Assembly (NCBI RefSeq): GCF_001697225.1
Contig: NZ_CP014671.1
Coordinates: 496,001 to 560,000 of the forward strand
Source: Immundisolibacter cernigliae
GTDB taxonomy: Bacteria > Pseudomonadota > Gammaproteobacteria > Immundisolibacterales > Immundisolibacteraceae
Length of the DNA: 64,000 nt
Direction: 5' to 3'
Part shown: positions 10,105-20,274 of the stretch, in pieces
How the letters are laid out: every line of letters begins with the position of its first letter
Position numbering within the stretch: position 1 is the first letter of the stretch
Made by a program: the position numbers and the translations under genes
Notes under the pieces: generated by a model
What the model was told of the DNA's origin: nothing
Seen by the model: the letters and a program-made list of their open reading frames with translations, nothing else
The model's database searches: none

Positions 10105-11262
10105 GTGAGCTTTGCAATCCCTGTGCCACACCCTGCCGCCACGACCACGCAGACGCTTCCCAACGCCGGGCGGATCACCTTCGATCCGCGTCCGCAGGCC
10201 GCTTCCGTCGCCGTGGTGCTGCGCCTGGCGGGCGGCACGCGCGAGGAAACCGCCGCCGATGCCGGGCATCTGCACCTGCTCGAACACCTGCTGCTGCGGC
10301 GCACCGCCCGCGCCGATTCGTCGGCACTCGCCCGGCGCGTCATGGCGCTTGGGGGCATGGTCAATGCCGAGACCGGCCGCGAACATCTGGCGCTGATGGG
10401 CCGCGCGCCGGCTGCACTGGCGTCCGCACTGGCCGACCTGCTGGTCGAGTGCCTGTGCGAACCCGCCTTCGACGAAACCGACCTGGCACTGGAACTGGGC
10501 GTGATCGAGGCCGAACGCACTTTCGTGGGGCACACGCCGCCCGACGAGTCCCTGATCCGGCTCGCCTGGCCGCAGCACCCGCTCGGCCGGCTGCTGCTGC
10601 CGGCCGATCCGGCACCGGCCAACCCGGCTGCGCTGCAGCGACTGTGGGCGCGCCAGTGCGTCGGAACACGGCTCGGCGTGGCGGTCGTCGGTGCCTTCGA
10701 TGTTGCCGCGGTCGAAGCAGCGCTTGCACCGCTGGCGAAGCTGCCCGCCGGCACCGCCCCTGACTGGGGAGCACCGCCGCAGTTCGTGCCCGGCCGCTAC
10801 GGCGATCTGTGCGAGGAGCGGCCAGCAAGCCTGCTGTGGGCGCTGCCGTGCACACCCTACGACCGAGTCAATACGGCCGGCTGGGAACTGACTGCAACGG
10901 TGCTGGAATTCACCCTTGCCGCGGCGCTGCGGGACACCGGTCTTGCCTATGCGTGCGCGGTGTGGCCAGAGGTCTACTCGGACACCGGCCTGATCGCGGT
11001 GCAGGTATCGACGGTGCCGGGCCGGGTCGCCGCCTGCGCCGACGCGGTGAACGCCTGCCTGGATACTCTGTGCAAGACCGGCCCGGCGCCGGAGCTGCTG
11101 AGCCTTGCGCGCGCTGCCCGCTCGGCGCGCGCAGCGCTGGCCAGGGACCACCTGGAAGACCGGGCGCGGGCGCTGACGCAGCATCCGCCCGGCATAGACC
11201 CGGCGCCCGGCCAACGGATCGTGCTGCCGCCCGCCGGCTGCGTGTTGCAGATCGTGGTGTGA
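10105..11262 (+). CDS. M16-family (pitrilysin-like) metallopeptidase
   Basis: The product (385 residues from a GTG at 10105) carries the inverted zinc motif HLLEH (residues 57-61 from that start), with further glutamates about 75 residues downstream in LELGVIEAERTF, as in M16 zinc peptidases. It is a single-copy, roughly two-domain subunit rather than a full insulinase. The in-frame ATG at 10024 lies inside the opposite-strand riboswitch, so GTG is preferred. It is divergent from the guanidine operon and convergent with the MaoC gene. The substrate is unknown; PqqF-like or processing-peptidase-like roles are both possible. Confidence 0.75.
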   Translation: MSFAIPVPHPAATTTQTLPNAGRITFDPRPQAASVAVVLRLAGGTREETAADAGHLHLLEHLLLRRTARADSSALARRVMALGGMVNAETGREHLALMGRAPAALASALADLLVECLCEPAFDETDLALELGVIEAERTFVGHTPPDESLIRLAWPQHPLGRLLLPADPAPANPAALQRLWARQCVGTRLGVAVVGAFDVAAVEAALAPLAKLPAGTAPDWGAPPQFVPGRYGDLCEERPASLLWALPCTPYDRVNTAGWELTATVLEFTLAAALRDTGLAYACAVWPEVYSDTGLIAVQVSTVPGRVAACADAVNACLDTLCKTGPAPELLSLARAARSARAALARDHLEDRARALTQHPPGIDPAPGQRIVLPPAGCVLQIVV

Positions 11263-11266
11263 GCAC

Positions 11267-11284
11267 GAGCCGCGCTTGCGGCTC
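11267..11284. terminator. Hairpin between convergent genes
   Basis: A perfect 7-bp stem (GAGCCGC/GCGGCTC) with a 4-base loop fills the 34-base gap between the convergent M16-like and MaoC-like genes. It could act in both directions, but neither side has a good U tract. Confidence 0.4.
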
Positions 11285-11296
11285 AGCGCATCCGGG

Positions 11297-11740
11297 TCAG
11301 CCGCGGGTGCGCATCATCAGCGTGAACTCGCCGTCCTGTATCCGCTCGTGGCGCTGGTTGGTGACAGTAAAGGCCAGTGTGACCACGCCGCGGTCGGGCT
11401 TGGAGGTTTCCTTCACGGCCCGCACGCGCATCTCGGCGGCGATGGTGTCACCGAACTTCACCGGCCCGGTGAAACGCCAGGTCAGGCCCAGGAAGGCGAT
11501 GATGGTGCCGTTGATGACACCGGTCTGGTGCATCAGGCCGGACACGATGGACAGACCCAGCAGGCCGTGCGCGATCGGCTCGCCGAACTGCGTCTCGGCC
11601 GCGAACACGCGGTCCGTGTGCAGCACGTTGAAGTCGCCGGACAGGCCGGCGAAGGCCATCACGTCGGCCTCGGTGACGGTACGGCGCACGGTCGGAATGA
11701 CCGCGCCGGGGGTGAAATCCTCGAAATACCAGGCAGTCAT
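11297..11740 (-). CDS. MaoC-like hot-dog dehydratase
   Basis: This 147-residue protein is a single hot-dog domain of the MaoC/(R)-specific enoyl-CoA hydratase family. The hydratase motif is visible as FAGLSGDFNVLHTD, with catalytic Asp36 and His41, followed by FGEPIAHGLLGLSIVSGL. Such enzymes hydrate enoyl-CoA esters in beta-oxidation, polyester or CoA-linked catabolic routes; the substrate cannot be told here. It lies 153 bases downstream of the pyruvate-kinase-like gene on the same strand. Confidence 0.88.
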   Translation of the reverse strand: MTAWYFEDFTPGAVIPTVRRTVTEADVMAFAGLSGDFNVLHTDRVFAAETQFGEPIAHGLLGLSIVSGLMHQTGVINGTIIAFLGLTWRFTGPVKFGDTIAAEMRVRAVKETSKPDRGVVTLAFTVTNQRHERIQDGEFTLMMRTRG

Positions 11741-11893
11741 CGCAGCTCCTTGCGGTCAGGACAAGCGGTCAGACAAACAGCGGCAGATTACGCGCTGCAA
11801 AACCCGGCTGACAATGCATCGGCAGGCAGGCGGCTTGGCTGCACCGCTCTACCCGGCTCGGCAGCCGGCCGAACAAGCCCATGCGGGCTTCGC

Positions 11894-13828
11894 TCAGTCC
11901 GCCTTTTTGCTGCCAGACCGCCGCGACGGCTTCGGCGTGAGTCCGGCGTCCAGCGCAGGCTCCAGCGACCACGACTTCAGGGCCCGCAGCAGCGGACGCT
12001 TTTTGGTCTGGTGTTCCTGCATGCGCCGCAGGATGTTGTCGAGGGTGCGCAGCGCCTCCTGGATGTGCGGCCCCTTGTTCAGCATCACGCACTCGGCGCG
12101 CTCGCCCATGGCGGCGTCGGTGATCTCGGCCCGCGAGGGCACGCCGGTTTTGGCCAGCGTTTCGAGCACCTGCGTGGCCCACACGACCGGCATGTGGGCC
12201 GCCTCGCAGGCCCACAGGATCTCTTCCTGCACCTCGGCCAGGCGTTCGTAGCCGCATTCGACGGCCAGATCGCCGCGGGCGATCATGACCCCGGCGCTTT
12301 GGCACGCCATCGCCGCCAGCAGCATCTCGGGCAGGTGTTCGAAACCGCGCCGCGTCTCGATCTTCAGAATCACGCCCAGGTCGGGCGCCTGCAGTGCGCG
12401 CAAATGCCCGAGCAGCGCATGCACATCGGCCGCCGACTGTGCGAACGACAGGCCGATCAGGTCCGCATGGCGGGCCACCGTCGCCAGATCCTGGATGTCC
12501 CTGGCCGTCAGCGCGGGCAAATGCAGGTCGCTGTCGGGCAGGTTGATGCCCTTGTCGGCCGGCAGGGTCTCGCCACCGACTCGGGCCTCGGTGATCTCGA
12601 CCCGCAGCTGCTTGAGCGAAGCGCGCCGGATCACGCCGCCGATGCGCCCGTCATCGAACCAGATGCGCTCGCCGCGGCGCACCTGCGCAAACACTTCGGG
12701 CAGGGTGCAGGAAATCATGGCCGGTTTCGCCCGCCGCCGGTCCGCGCCCGGCACGGCGTCACGCCCAGGACCGTCTGACGTGAGCAACAAGGTATCCCCG
12801 CGCTTCAGGTGCAGCCGACCGACAGCCGGTGGCAGGTCGCCAAGCCCGGTCTCCACGGGCTGCTGGCCTCGCCGCTGCAGGCGCAGCCGGGTCTGCTCGA
12901 CCAGATAGGTGGTCTGAAGCCCGGCCAGCAGCACGCCGGTGGCGGTGCGCGCTCTCACCTCGAACGAGCGCCGCGCGCCGCGCGCGTCAACACACTGAAC
13001 CCGGGCGCCGACGCGCACCTTGTCCAGCCACGTCGGCTCCACGCCCACATGCCAGCTCGCCCCCGGCACCACCGCGCTGCTGCCGACCGCGCGCAGGCCA
13101 AGCAGCGCCGGCGCGACAACCTGGCCCAAGGCGTTGCGTGCCGGCTTGACCTTGAGCACCGGCTGACCCGCGGCGACCGGGCCGGTACGCAACTTCGGAC
13201 CGGCCAGGTCCATCAGGATGCGCACCGGCCGGCCAAGGCGACGGGCCGCCTGGCGCACCCGCTTGGCCATCGCCACCCACGCATCCGGGCCGTCGTGCGC
13301 GCAGTTGATGCGGGCGATGTCCATGCCGCCCTCGACCAGGGCGGCCACCAGCGCATCATCGGCCGCCGCCTGCGGCGGCAGGGTCACCATGATGCGCACC
13401 GTGCGCTGGGTGGGCGGCGGTCCGAACAAGGCCTCCGCGTGGTGGTCCAAGAGCGCCGGCCCGCGCCGGAAGCCGACCGGCTCGTCACCCGCCCGGTTGG
13501 CCCACACGCGCCCCGCCAGCAGGTGCAGCAGGCCCAGCACCTTGTCCACATTGGCCAGCGCATGGGTCTCGGCACGTCCGAGCGACGACACACCGACCCA
13601 GGCCAGACGGTCCTGCAGACGCCGCATGTCGTAGCGCCGCATGGCAAGGTAATGCGCCAGGTTGACGGCGCTCGGGCGCCAGCCGGGCTCGATGTCCGCA
13701 AGCGTCGGCGCCAGTCGCGCCTGCGCTTCCAGCATCGACTCGCGCAGCACCTGCAGCTCGCCGATCAGGGCATCGCAGGCTGCCGGGTCCCAGGCAGAGG
13801 CGTCGCCGACAAGGGTTTTCTTGACCAT
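11894..13828 (-). CDS. Pyruvate kinase-family protein with N-terminal extension
   Basis: This 644-residue protein contains pyruvate kinase core motifs in altered form: ARINCAHDGPDAW (usually ARLNFSHG), DLAGPKLRTG, KGINLPD, IGLSFAQSAADV, LKIETRRGFEHL and IARGDLAVECG followed by VWATQVLETL. A helical N-terminal region of about 140 residues precedes the core, the B domain appears enlarged, and the usual C-terminal allosteric domain is missing. The start at 13828 is the last sensible ATG; upstream ATGs in frame would lengthen it. Catalysis of PEP to pyruvate is plausible, but the changes mean the activity should not be assumed. Confidence 0.82.
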   Translation of the reverse strand: MVKKTLVGDASAWDPAACDALIGELQVLRESMLEAQARLAPTLADIEPGWRPSAVNLAHYLAMRRYDMRRLQDRLAWVGVSSLGRAETHALANVDKVLGLLHLLAGRVWANRAGDEPVGFRRGPALLDHHAEALFGPPPTQRTVRIMVTLPPQAAADDALVAALVEGGMDIARINCAHDGPDAWVAMAKRVRQAARRLGRPVRILMDLAGPKLRTGPVAAGQPVLKVKPARNALGQVVAPALLGLRAVGSSAVVPGASWHVGVEPTWLDKVRVGARVQCVDARGARRSFEVRARTATGVLLAGLQTTYLVEQTRLRLQRRGQQPVETGLGDLPPAVGRLHLKRGDTLLLTSDGPGRDAVPGADRRRAKPAMISCTLPEVFAQVRRGERIWFDDGRIGGVIRRASLKQLRVEITEARVGGETLPADKGINLPDSDLHLPALTARDIQDLATVARHADLIGLSFAQSAADVHALLGHLRALQAPDLGVILKIETRRGFEHLPEMLLAAMACQSAGVMIARGDLAVECGYERLAEVQEEILWACEAAHMPVVWATQVLETLAKTGVPSRAEITDAAMGERAECVMLNKGPHIQEALRTLDNILRRMQEHQTKKRPLLRALKSWSLEPALDAGLTPKPSRRSGSKKAD

Positions 13829-14070
13829 AGGTTTCCAGTTTCCCGGATGACAGTCTGGGCAACCAATGTGGCCGTTGCGCGACATACCCGGCAACTGCCT
13901 CATCGGCCTTGAACAACGGACCCTGGGTTGGCGGAAGGTCAGGCCATCCCGACAGAACCCGGGCCGGGATGATCCTGCACCGCACGCGCCAACTGACAAT
14001 CTGCCAGCGCAAGTGTCCGGCCCGCTTAAAATGGCCGCCTCGTCCCGCCACCCGCACCCAGGCCCGCACC

Positions 14071-14766
14071 ATGACCGCCACCCTGATCCTGATACGCCAC
14101 GGCCGCTCGCTGTGGAACGACCAGAACCGCTTCACCGGCTGGGTCGACGTGCCGCTGATGGAGCGCGGCTGGCAGGAGGCCGAAACGGCCGGTCGCCTGC
14201 TGGCCGATTACCGCTTCGATGCCGCCTACGCCTCGCACCTGCAGCGCGCCATCTGCACCCTGCAGGTGGTGCTGCGCGCCAACCGCGGCGGGCGCACGCC
14301 GATCTTCATCCCGGCCGAGGGCACCGTGCCGCGCGAGTCCTACCGGCCGAACGAGCACGAGTTTCCGGCCTTTCTGCACGTCGTGCCGCTGGCCGAGCGC
14401 CATTACGGCGACCTGCAGGGCCTGAACAAGGACGAGGTGCTGGCCCAGTACGGGGAGGCGCAGTTCGTGAAGTGGCGCCGCGGTTATGACACCCCGCCGC
14501 CCAACGGCGAGAGCCTCAAGGACACCGTGGCACGCGCCCTGCCCTACTTCAACAGCGAGATTCGGCCGCGCCTGCTCACGGGCGAGACGGTGCTGATTTC
14601 AGCCCACGGCAATTCACTGCGTGCCCTGACCAAGGAACTGGAAGGCATTTCCGACCAGGACATCATCAAGCTGGAAATCCCGACCGGCGTGCCGATCGTC
14701 TACCGGCTGGATGTCGATGGCGAGCGGCTGCGCATCGTCGACAAGCAGGTGCTGGGCACCGGCTGA
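14071..14766 (+). CDS. gpmA: 2,3-bisphosphoglycerate-dependent phosphoglycerate mutase
   Basis: This 231-residue enzyme interconverts 3- and 2-phosphoglycerate in glycolysis. Family motifs are LIRHGRSLWNDQNRFTGW (the phosphohistidine is in RHG), AERHYGDLQGLNKDE, RRGYDTPPP and SAHGNSLRAL. Compared with the usual RHGES, position four is Arg, giving RHGRS. An extra stretch (about residues 72-105) precedes AERHYGDLQG. The ATG at 14071 is chosen because it gives the standard N-terminus; the longer frame upstream has no similarity. It is divergent from the pyruvate-kinase-like gene. Confidence 0.92.
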   Translation: MTATLILIRHGRSLWNDQNRFTGWVDVPLMERGWQEAETAGRLLADYRFDAAYASHLQRAICTLQVVLRANRGGRTPIFIPAEGTVPRESYRPNEHEFPAFLHVVPLAERHYGDLQGLNKDEVLAQYGEAQFVKWRRGYDTPPPNGESLKDTVARALPYFNSEIRPRLLTGETVLISAHGNSLRALTKELEGISDQDIIKLEIPTGVPIVYRLDVDGERLRIVDKQVLGTG

Positions 14767-14773
14767 GCCGGCC

Positions 14774-15934
14774 ATGGCGCGTCTGCGCCTGCCGCGCACG
14801 GTCTGGGTGCTCGGCTTCGCCTCGCTGCTGAACGACACCGCCAGCGAGATGATCGCGCCCCTGCTGCCGGTGTTCCTGACCGCCGTGCTGGGCGCCGCAC
14901 CGGCCGCCATCGGCCTGATCGAGGGCCTGGCCGTGGCCACCGCCAGCGTGCTGCAGCTGGTTTCCGGTCGCCTCGCCGACCGTGGCGTCAGCACCCGTTG
15001 GCTGGTGCTGGGTGGCTACGGTGCCTCGAACCTGGTGCGTCCGCTGATCGCGCTGGCCTGGGCCTGGCCGGTGGTGTTGCTGTTGCGTTTTGCCGACCGC
15101 ATCGGCAAGGGTCTGCGCACCTCGCCACGCGACGCCCTGCTGGCCGGGGCGGTCGGGGAACAGCACCGCGGCCTGGTGTTCGGCTTTCACCGGGCCATGG
15201 ATCACGGCGGCGCCATGCTGGGGCCGCTGCTGGCGTTTGGCCTGCTGCAGGCCGGCCTGAGCACGCCGCAGGTGTTTGCGGCCTCGGTGGCGCCCGGTGC
15301 GCTGGTGTTGCTGTGCCTGGGCTTTGGGCTGCGCGAGGCCAGGGCGACCCCAGCCGAGCAGCCGGCGCCGCTGCGCTGGGGCCTGCTCGACCGCCGCGTG
15401 CGCAGCCTGATCGGCGCCGCCGGGCTGCTGGCGGTCGCCAGCGTGCCGGACGCCTTCCTGGTGCTGTGGGCCTATCAGAGCGGCATCGAGGTGGTCTGGC
15501 TGCCGCTGCTGTGGGCAGCGGCGCATGCGGTCCGCTCGGCCATATCGGTCCCGGCCGGTTATTTGTCGGACCGCCTCGGGCGCATCCCCGTCGTTACCGG
15601 TGGCTGGCTGATCCGCGCCGGCCTGCTGGCCGTGATGGGCACCGTCAGCCGGGACGGCACGCTGTTGTGGGGCCTGTTTCTGGCCTATGCCGGCGCCACC
15701 GCCTGCACCGAAGGCGCCGAGCGCGCGCTGATCGGCGATCGCGCCCCGCCGGAACAGAAAGGCACCGCATTTGGCATCTACTACCTGGTCAGCGGCCTGC
15801 TGGCCTTGCCCGGCGCGCTGCTGTTCGGCGGCCTGTGGCAGACCTTTGGCCAGGGCAGCGCATTCGCCGTGGCCGCCGCCATCACGCTGATCGGCGCCGG
15901 CGCCTTTCTGCACCAGGCGCGGCGATCGGGCTAA
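14774..15934 (+). CDS. MFS transporter
   Basis: This 386-residue protein has about 11-12 hydrophobic spans and the MFS loop pattern GRLADRGVSTR in the first half and GYLSDRLGRIP in the second. The motif RIGKGLRTSPRDAL after span 4 marks a subgroup of MFS permeases of unknown or drug-export function. It starts 8 bases after gpmA, so the two may be co-transcribed. Substrate unknown. Confidence 0.88.
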   Translation: MARLRLPRTVWVLGFASLLNDTASEMIAPLLPVFLTAVLGAAPAAIGLIEGLAVATASVLQLVSGRLADRGVSTRWLVLGGYGASNLVRPLIALAWAWPVVLLLRFADRIGKGLRTSPRDALLAGAVGEQHRGLVFGFHRAMDHGGAMLGPLLAFGLLQAGLSTPQVFAASVAPGALVLLCLGFGLREARATPAEQPAPLRWGLLDRRVRSLIGAAGLLAVASVPDAFLVLWAYQSGIEVVWLPLLWAAAHAVRSAISVPAGYLSDRLGRIPVVTGGWLIRAGLLAVMGTVSRDGTLLWGLFLAYAGATACTEGAERALIGDRAPPEQKGTAFGIYYLVSGLLALPGALLFGGLWQTFGQGSAFAVAAAITLIGAGAFLHQARRSG

Positions 15935-16121
15935 CTTCGCAAACCGCGCGCCCTGTCGACCCCGCACGGCGCACGACCGGAAAGCCCTTGGTCAGGCCTT
16001 GCAGGGCGCGAACCGCTTGACGGGGAATCGCCTTTACGACTGCAAGGTTCCGGTTTGGATTTGCGACCCTGGACCCGGCCGGCTGCTGCGCAAGCGCGCG
16101 CCGTCGCGGCACAGCCACGTC

Positions 16122-18053
<1,932 letters not shown>

Positions 18054-18170
18054 GGGTTCCCCTGATGGCTCACGCGCCGTGAGGCGACGGCGTTCGAACA
18101 ACGAATGGTAAGTAAGCCGGCGATGGGCGTCGAGAAAAGCGACCCGCCACGGCCAGGCGAGGACACACGC

Positions 18171-18878
18171 ATGGAACATTCCCCCGAGGATCGGCACGAG
18201 GCGGCCATCCGCAGCGCCTGGCAAGGCAACGCCGCGCCGTGGACTGCCGCCGTGCGCCAGCAGCGCATCGACAGCCGCCGGCTGGTGACCGATCAGGCCA
18301 TCGTGGAGGCGGTCATGCGCCAACAGCCCAAACGCGTACTCGATGCCGGTTGCGGCGAGGGCTGGCTCTCGCGCCGCCTGACGGCACTCGGTCTGGCGGT
18401 GCTGGGCGTGGACGCGGAGCAAGGCCTGATCGACGTGGCCCAAGCGAGCGGCGGGTGTGAATTCACGGTCGCGTCGTACGACGACCTGGCGGCCGGCATC
18501 ATCGGGCAGAGCTTCGACACCGTGGTGTGCAACTTCGCCCTGCTCGGTCGGGGCTCGACCGAGGCACTGTTTCGCGCCGCGCCGACGCTGCTGCGCCCCG
18601 GCGGCACGCTGGTGGTGCAGACCCTGCACCCGCACACCGGCGACCACGGCCTGCCCTACCGCAACGGCTGGCGCGAGGGTTCCTGGGCCGGCTGCGGCCC
18701 GGGCTTTGCGGACCCGGCGCCGTGGTACTTCCGCACCCTGGAAAGCTGGGTACGGCTGTTCGCCGATCATGGCTTGCCGCTGATCGCGCTGGACGAACCT
18801 GTACACCCGCTCACGGGTCGGCCGGCGTCGGTGATCCTCACCGGGCGGCGGCCGGGGTCTTTGCCAACCCGCCCGTAA
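18171..18878 (+). CDS. Class I SAM-dependent methyltransferase
   Basis: This protein of about 235 residues has the SAM-binding glycine loop [15 protein letters not shown], the acidic end of strand 2 (LGVDAEQGL) and a post-strand-4 motif [13 protein letters not shown]. The later segment [16 protein letters not shown] is typical of small-molecule methyltransferases related to UbiE/Tehb-like enzymes. The ATG at 18171 is preferred to one at 18105. Substrate unknown. Confidence 0.85.
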   Translation: MEHSPEDRHEAAIRSAWQGNAAPWTAAVRQQRIDSRRLVTDQAIVEAVMRQQPKRVLDAGCGEGWLSRRLTALGLAVLGVDAEQGLIDVAQASGGCEFTVASYDDLAAGIIGQSFDTVVCNFALLGRGSTEALFRAAPTLLRPGGTLVVQTLHPHTGDHGLPYRNGWREGSWAGCGPGFADPAPWYFRTLESWVRLFADHGLPLIALDEPVHPLTGRPASVILTGRRPGSLPTRP

Positions 18879-19188
18879 TTCGGGGGGCCGGCCTGCTGCG
18901 GAGGCGGGTTGACCTGCCGCGGCGATCGCCGCGATCGATGATCCGGCACCACACGTGCTTGCTTGATGCTGCCGGTGGCGGCAATTACCGTGACCAGGCG
19001 CAGCGAGCCAGGGCGCGCATGCCCTGTCTCGATCACGTGTTGGGGGGGCGCCGACTTGATCGAAAGCATCGCACTCCCCGATCTGCTGCCAAACTATAGC
19101 CGGGCGCGGTTCGACACCAATGGAACGCGGCGGAACCTGCGCGCCTCGGCAGCCCACACCGGCCGTAAACCCAGTCACAGGAGACAGC
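18879..19188. other. Gene-free stretch before the HlyD operon
   Basis: I see no convincing gene here. It holds a perfect 16-base palindrome (cgcggcgatcgccgcg) at 18918-18933 and, at its right end, the CAGGAGA ribosome site for the HlyD-like gene. The operon promoter presumably lies in this stretch but no clear boxes stand out. Confidence 0.5.
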
Positions 19189-20274
19189 GTGAACAACGAA
19201 AACCGCCGGCGGCGGCGCAACGCCGGCGTGCTTGCCGCCGTGGCCATCGCCGCCGTGCTGGCGTACGCAGGCTGGCGGTACGTACTCGAGCGCGACCGCG
19301 CGCACAACGGCACCGCCAGCGGCAATGGCCGCATCGAGGCGATCGAAATCGACGTCGCCGCCAAGATTCCGGGGCGGATCAAGGAAATCCTGGCCCACGA
19401 GGGCGACTTCGTCAGCGCCGGAGCGGAGCTGGCGCGCATGGACACGGCCGTGCTCGAAGCCCAGCGCGCCGAGGCCCAGGCGCAGCTCGAGCGGGCGCGC
19501 AGCGGCGTCGCCACCGCCGAGAGCCTGGTGCACCAGCGCGAGGCCGAAAAACGCGCTGCCGAGGCGCGGGTGGCGCAAAACGAAGCCGAACGCGTGGCGG
19601 CGCAAAAGCACCTCGCCCGCTCGCGCGAACTCAGCGCGCGTCTCGCCATCTCCGAGCAGGAGCTCGACGACCAGCAGGCACGGTTCGAGGCGGCGGCGGC
19701 GGCGGTGGCGGCGGCGCGCGCGCAGGTGGCGGCCGCCGATGCGGCCCTCGTCAACAGCCGCGCGCAGGTGATCGACGCCGGCGCGGCGGTGGATGCGGCT
19801 CGCGCCACCATCGACCGCATCCAGGCCGACATCGACGACAGCGTGCTGCGCTCGCCCCGCGATGGGCGCGTGCAGTACCGCGTGGCCGAACCCGGCGAGG
19901 TGCTGCCGGCCGGCGGCGTGGTGCTGAACCTGGTCGACCTGGGCGAGGTGTACATGAGCTTTTTCCTGCCCACGGCGCAGGCCGGCCGGGTGGCGCTGGG
20001 CGACGAGGCGCGCCTGGTGCTGGATGCCGCGCCGCAGTACGTGGTGCCGGCGCGGGTGTCGTTCGTCGCCGACGTGGCGCAGTTCACGCCCAAGACGGTC
20101 GAAACCGCCGAGGAGCGGCAAAAACTGATGTTCCGCGTCAAGGCCAACATCGACCCCGAGCTGCTGCAAAAACACCTCAGGCAGGTCAAGACCGGCCTGC
20201 CGGGCGTCGCCTACGTGCGCGTCGATCGCAACGCCGCCTGGCCTGAGCACCTGGCGATCACGCTGCCGCCGTGA
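19189..20274 (+). CDS. HlyD-family membrane fusion protein (YhiI-like)
   Basis: This 361-residue periplasmic adaptor has an N-terminal membrane anchor (about residues 10-30), a lipoyl half-motif [18 protein letters not shown], a long Ala/Glu-rich coiled coil (about residues 85-195) and the second lipoyl half near [20 protein letters not shown] start at 19189 is chosen because CAGGAGA lies just upstream. It overlaps the next gene by four bases. Together with the RbbA-like and YhhJ-like genes it forms an exporter resembling yhiI-rbbA-yhhJ. Confidence 0.9.
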   Translation: MNNENRRRRRNAGVLAAVAIAAVLAYAGWRYVLERDRAHNGTASGNGRIEAIEIDVAAKIPGRIKEILAHEGDFVSAGAELARMDTAVLEAQRAEAQAQLERARSGVATAESLVHQREAEKRAAEARVAQNEAERVAAQKHLARSRELSARLAISEQELDDQQARFEAAAAAVAAARAQVAAADAALVNSRAQVIDAGAAVDAARATIDRIQADIDDSVLRSPRDGRVQYRVAEPGEVLPAGGVVLNLVDLGEVYMSFFLPTAQAGRVALGDEARLVLDAAPQYVVPARVSFVADVAQFTPKTVETAEERQKLMFRVKANIDPELLQKHLRQVKTGLPGVAYVRVDRNAAWPEHLAITLPP

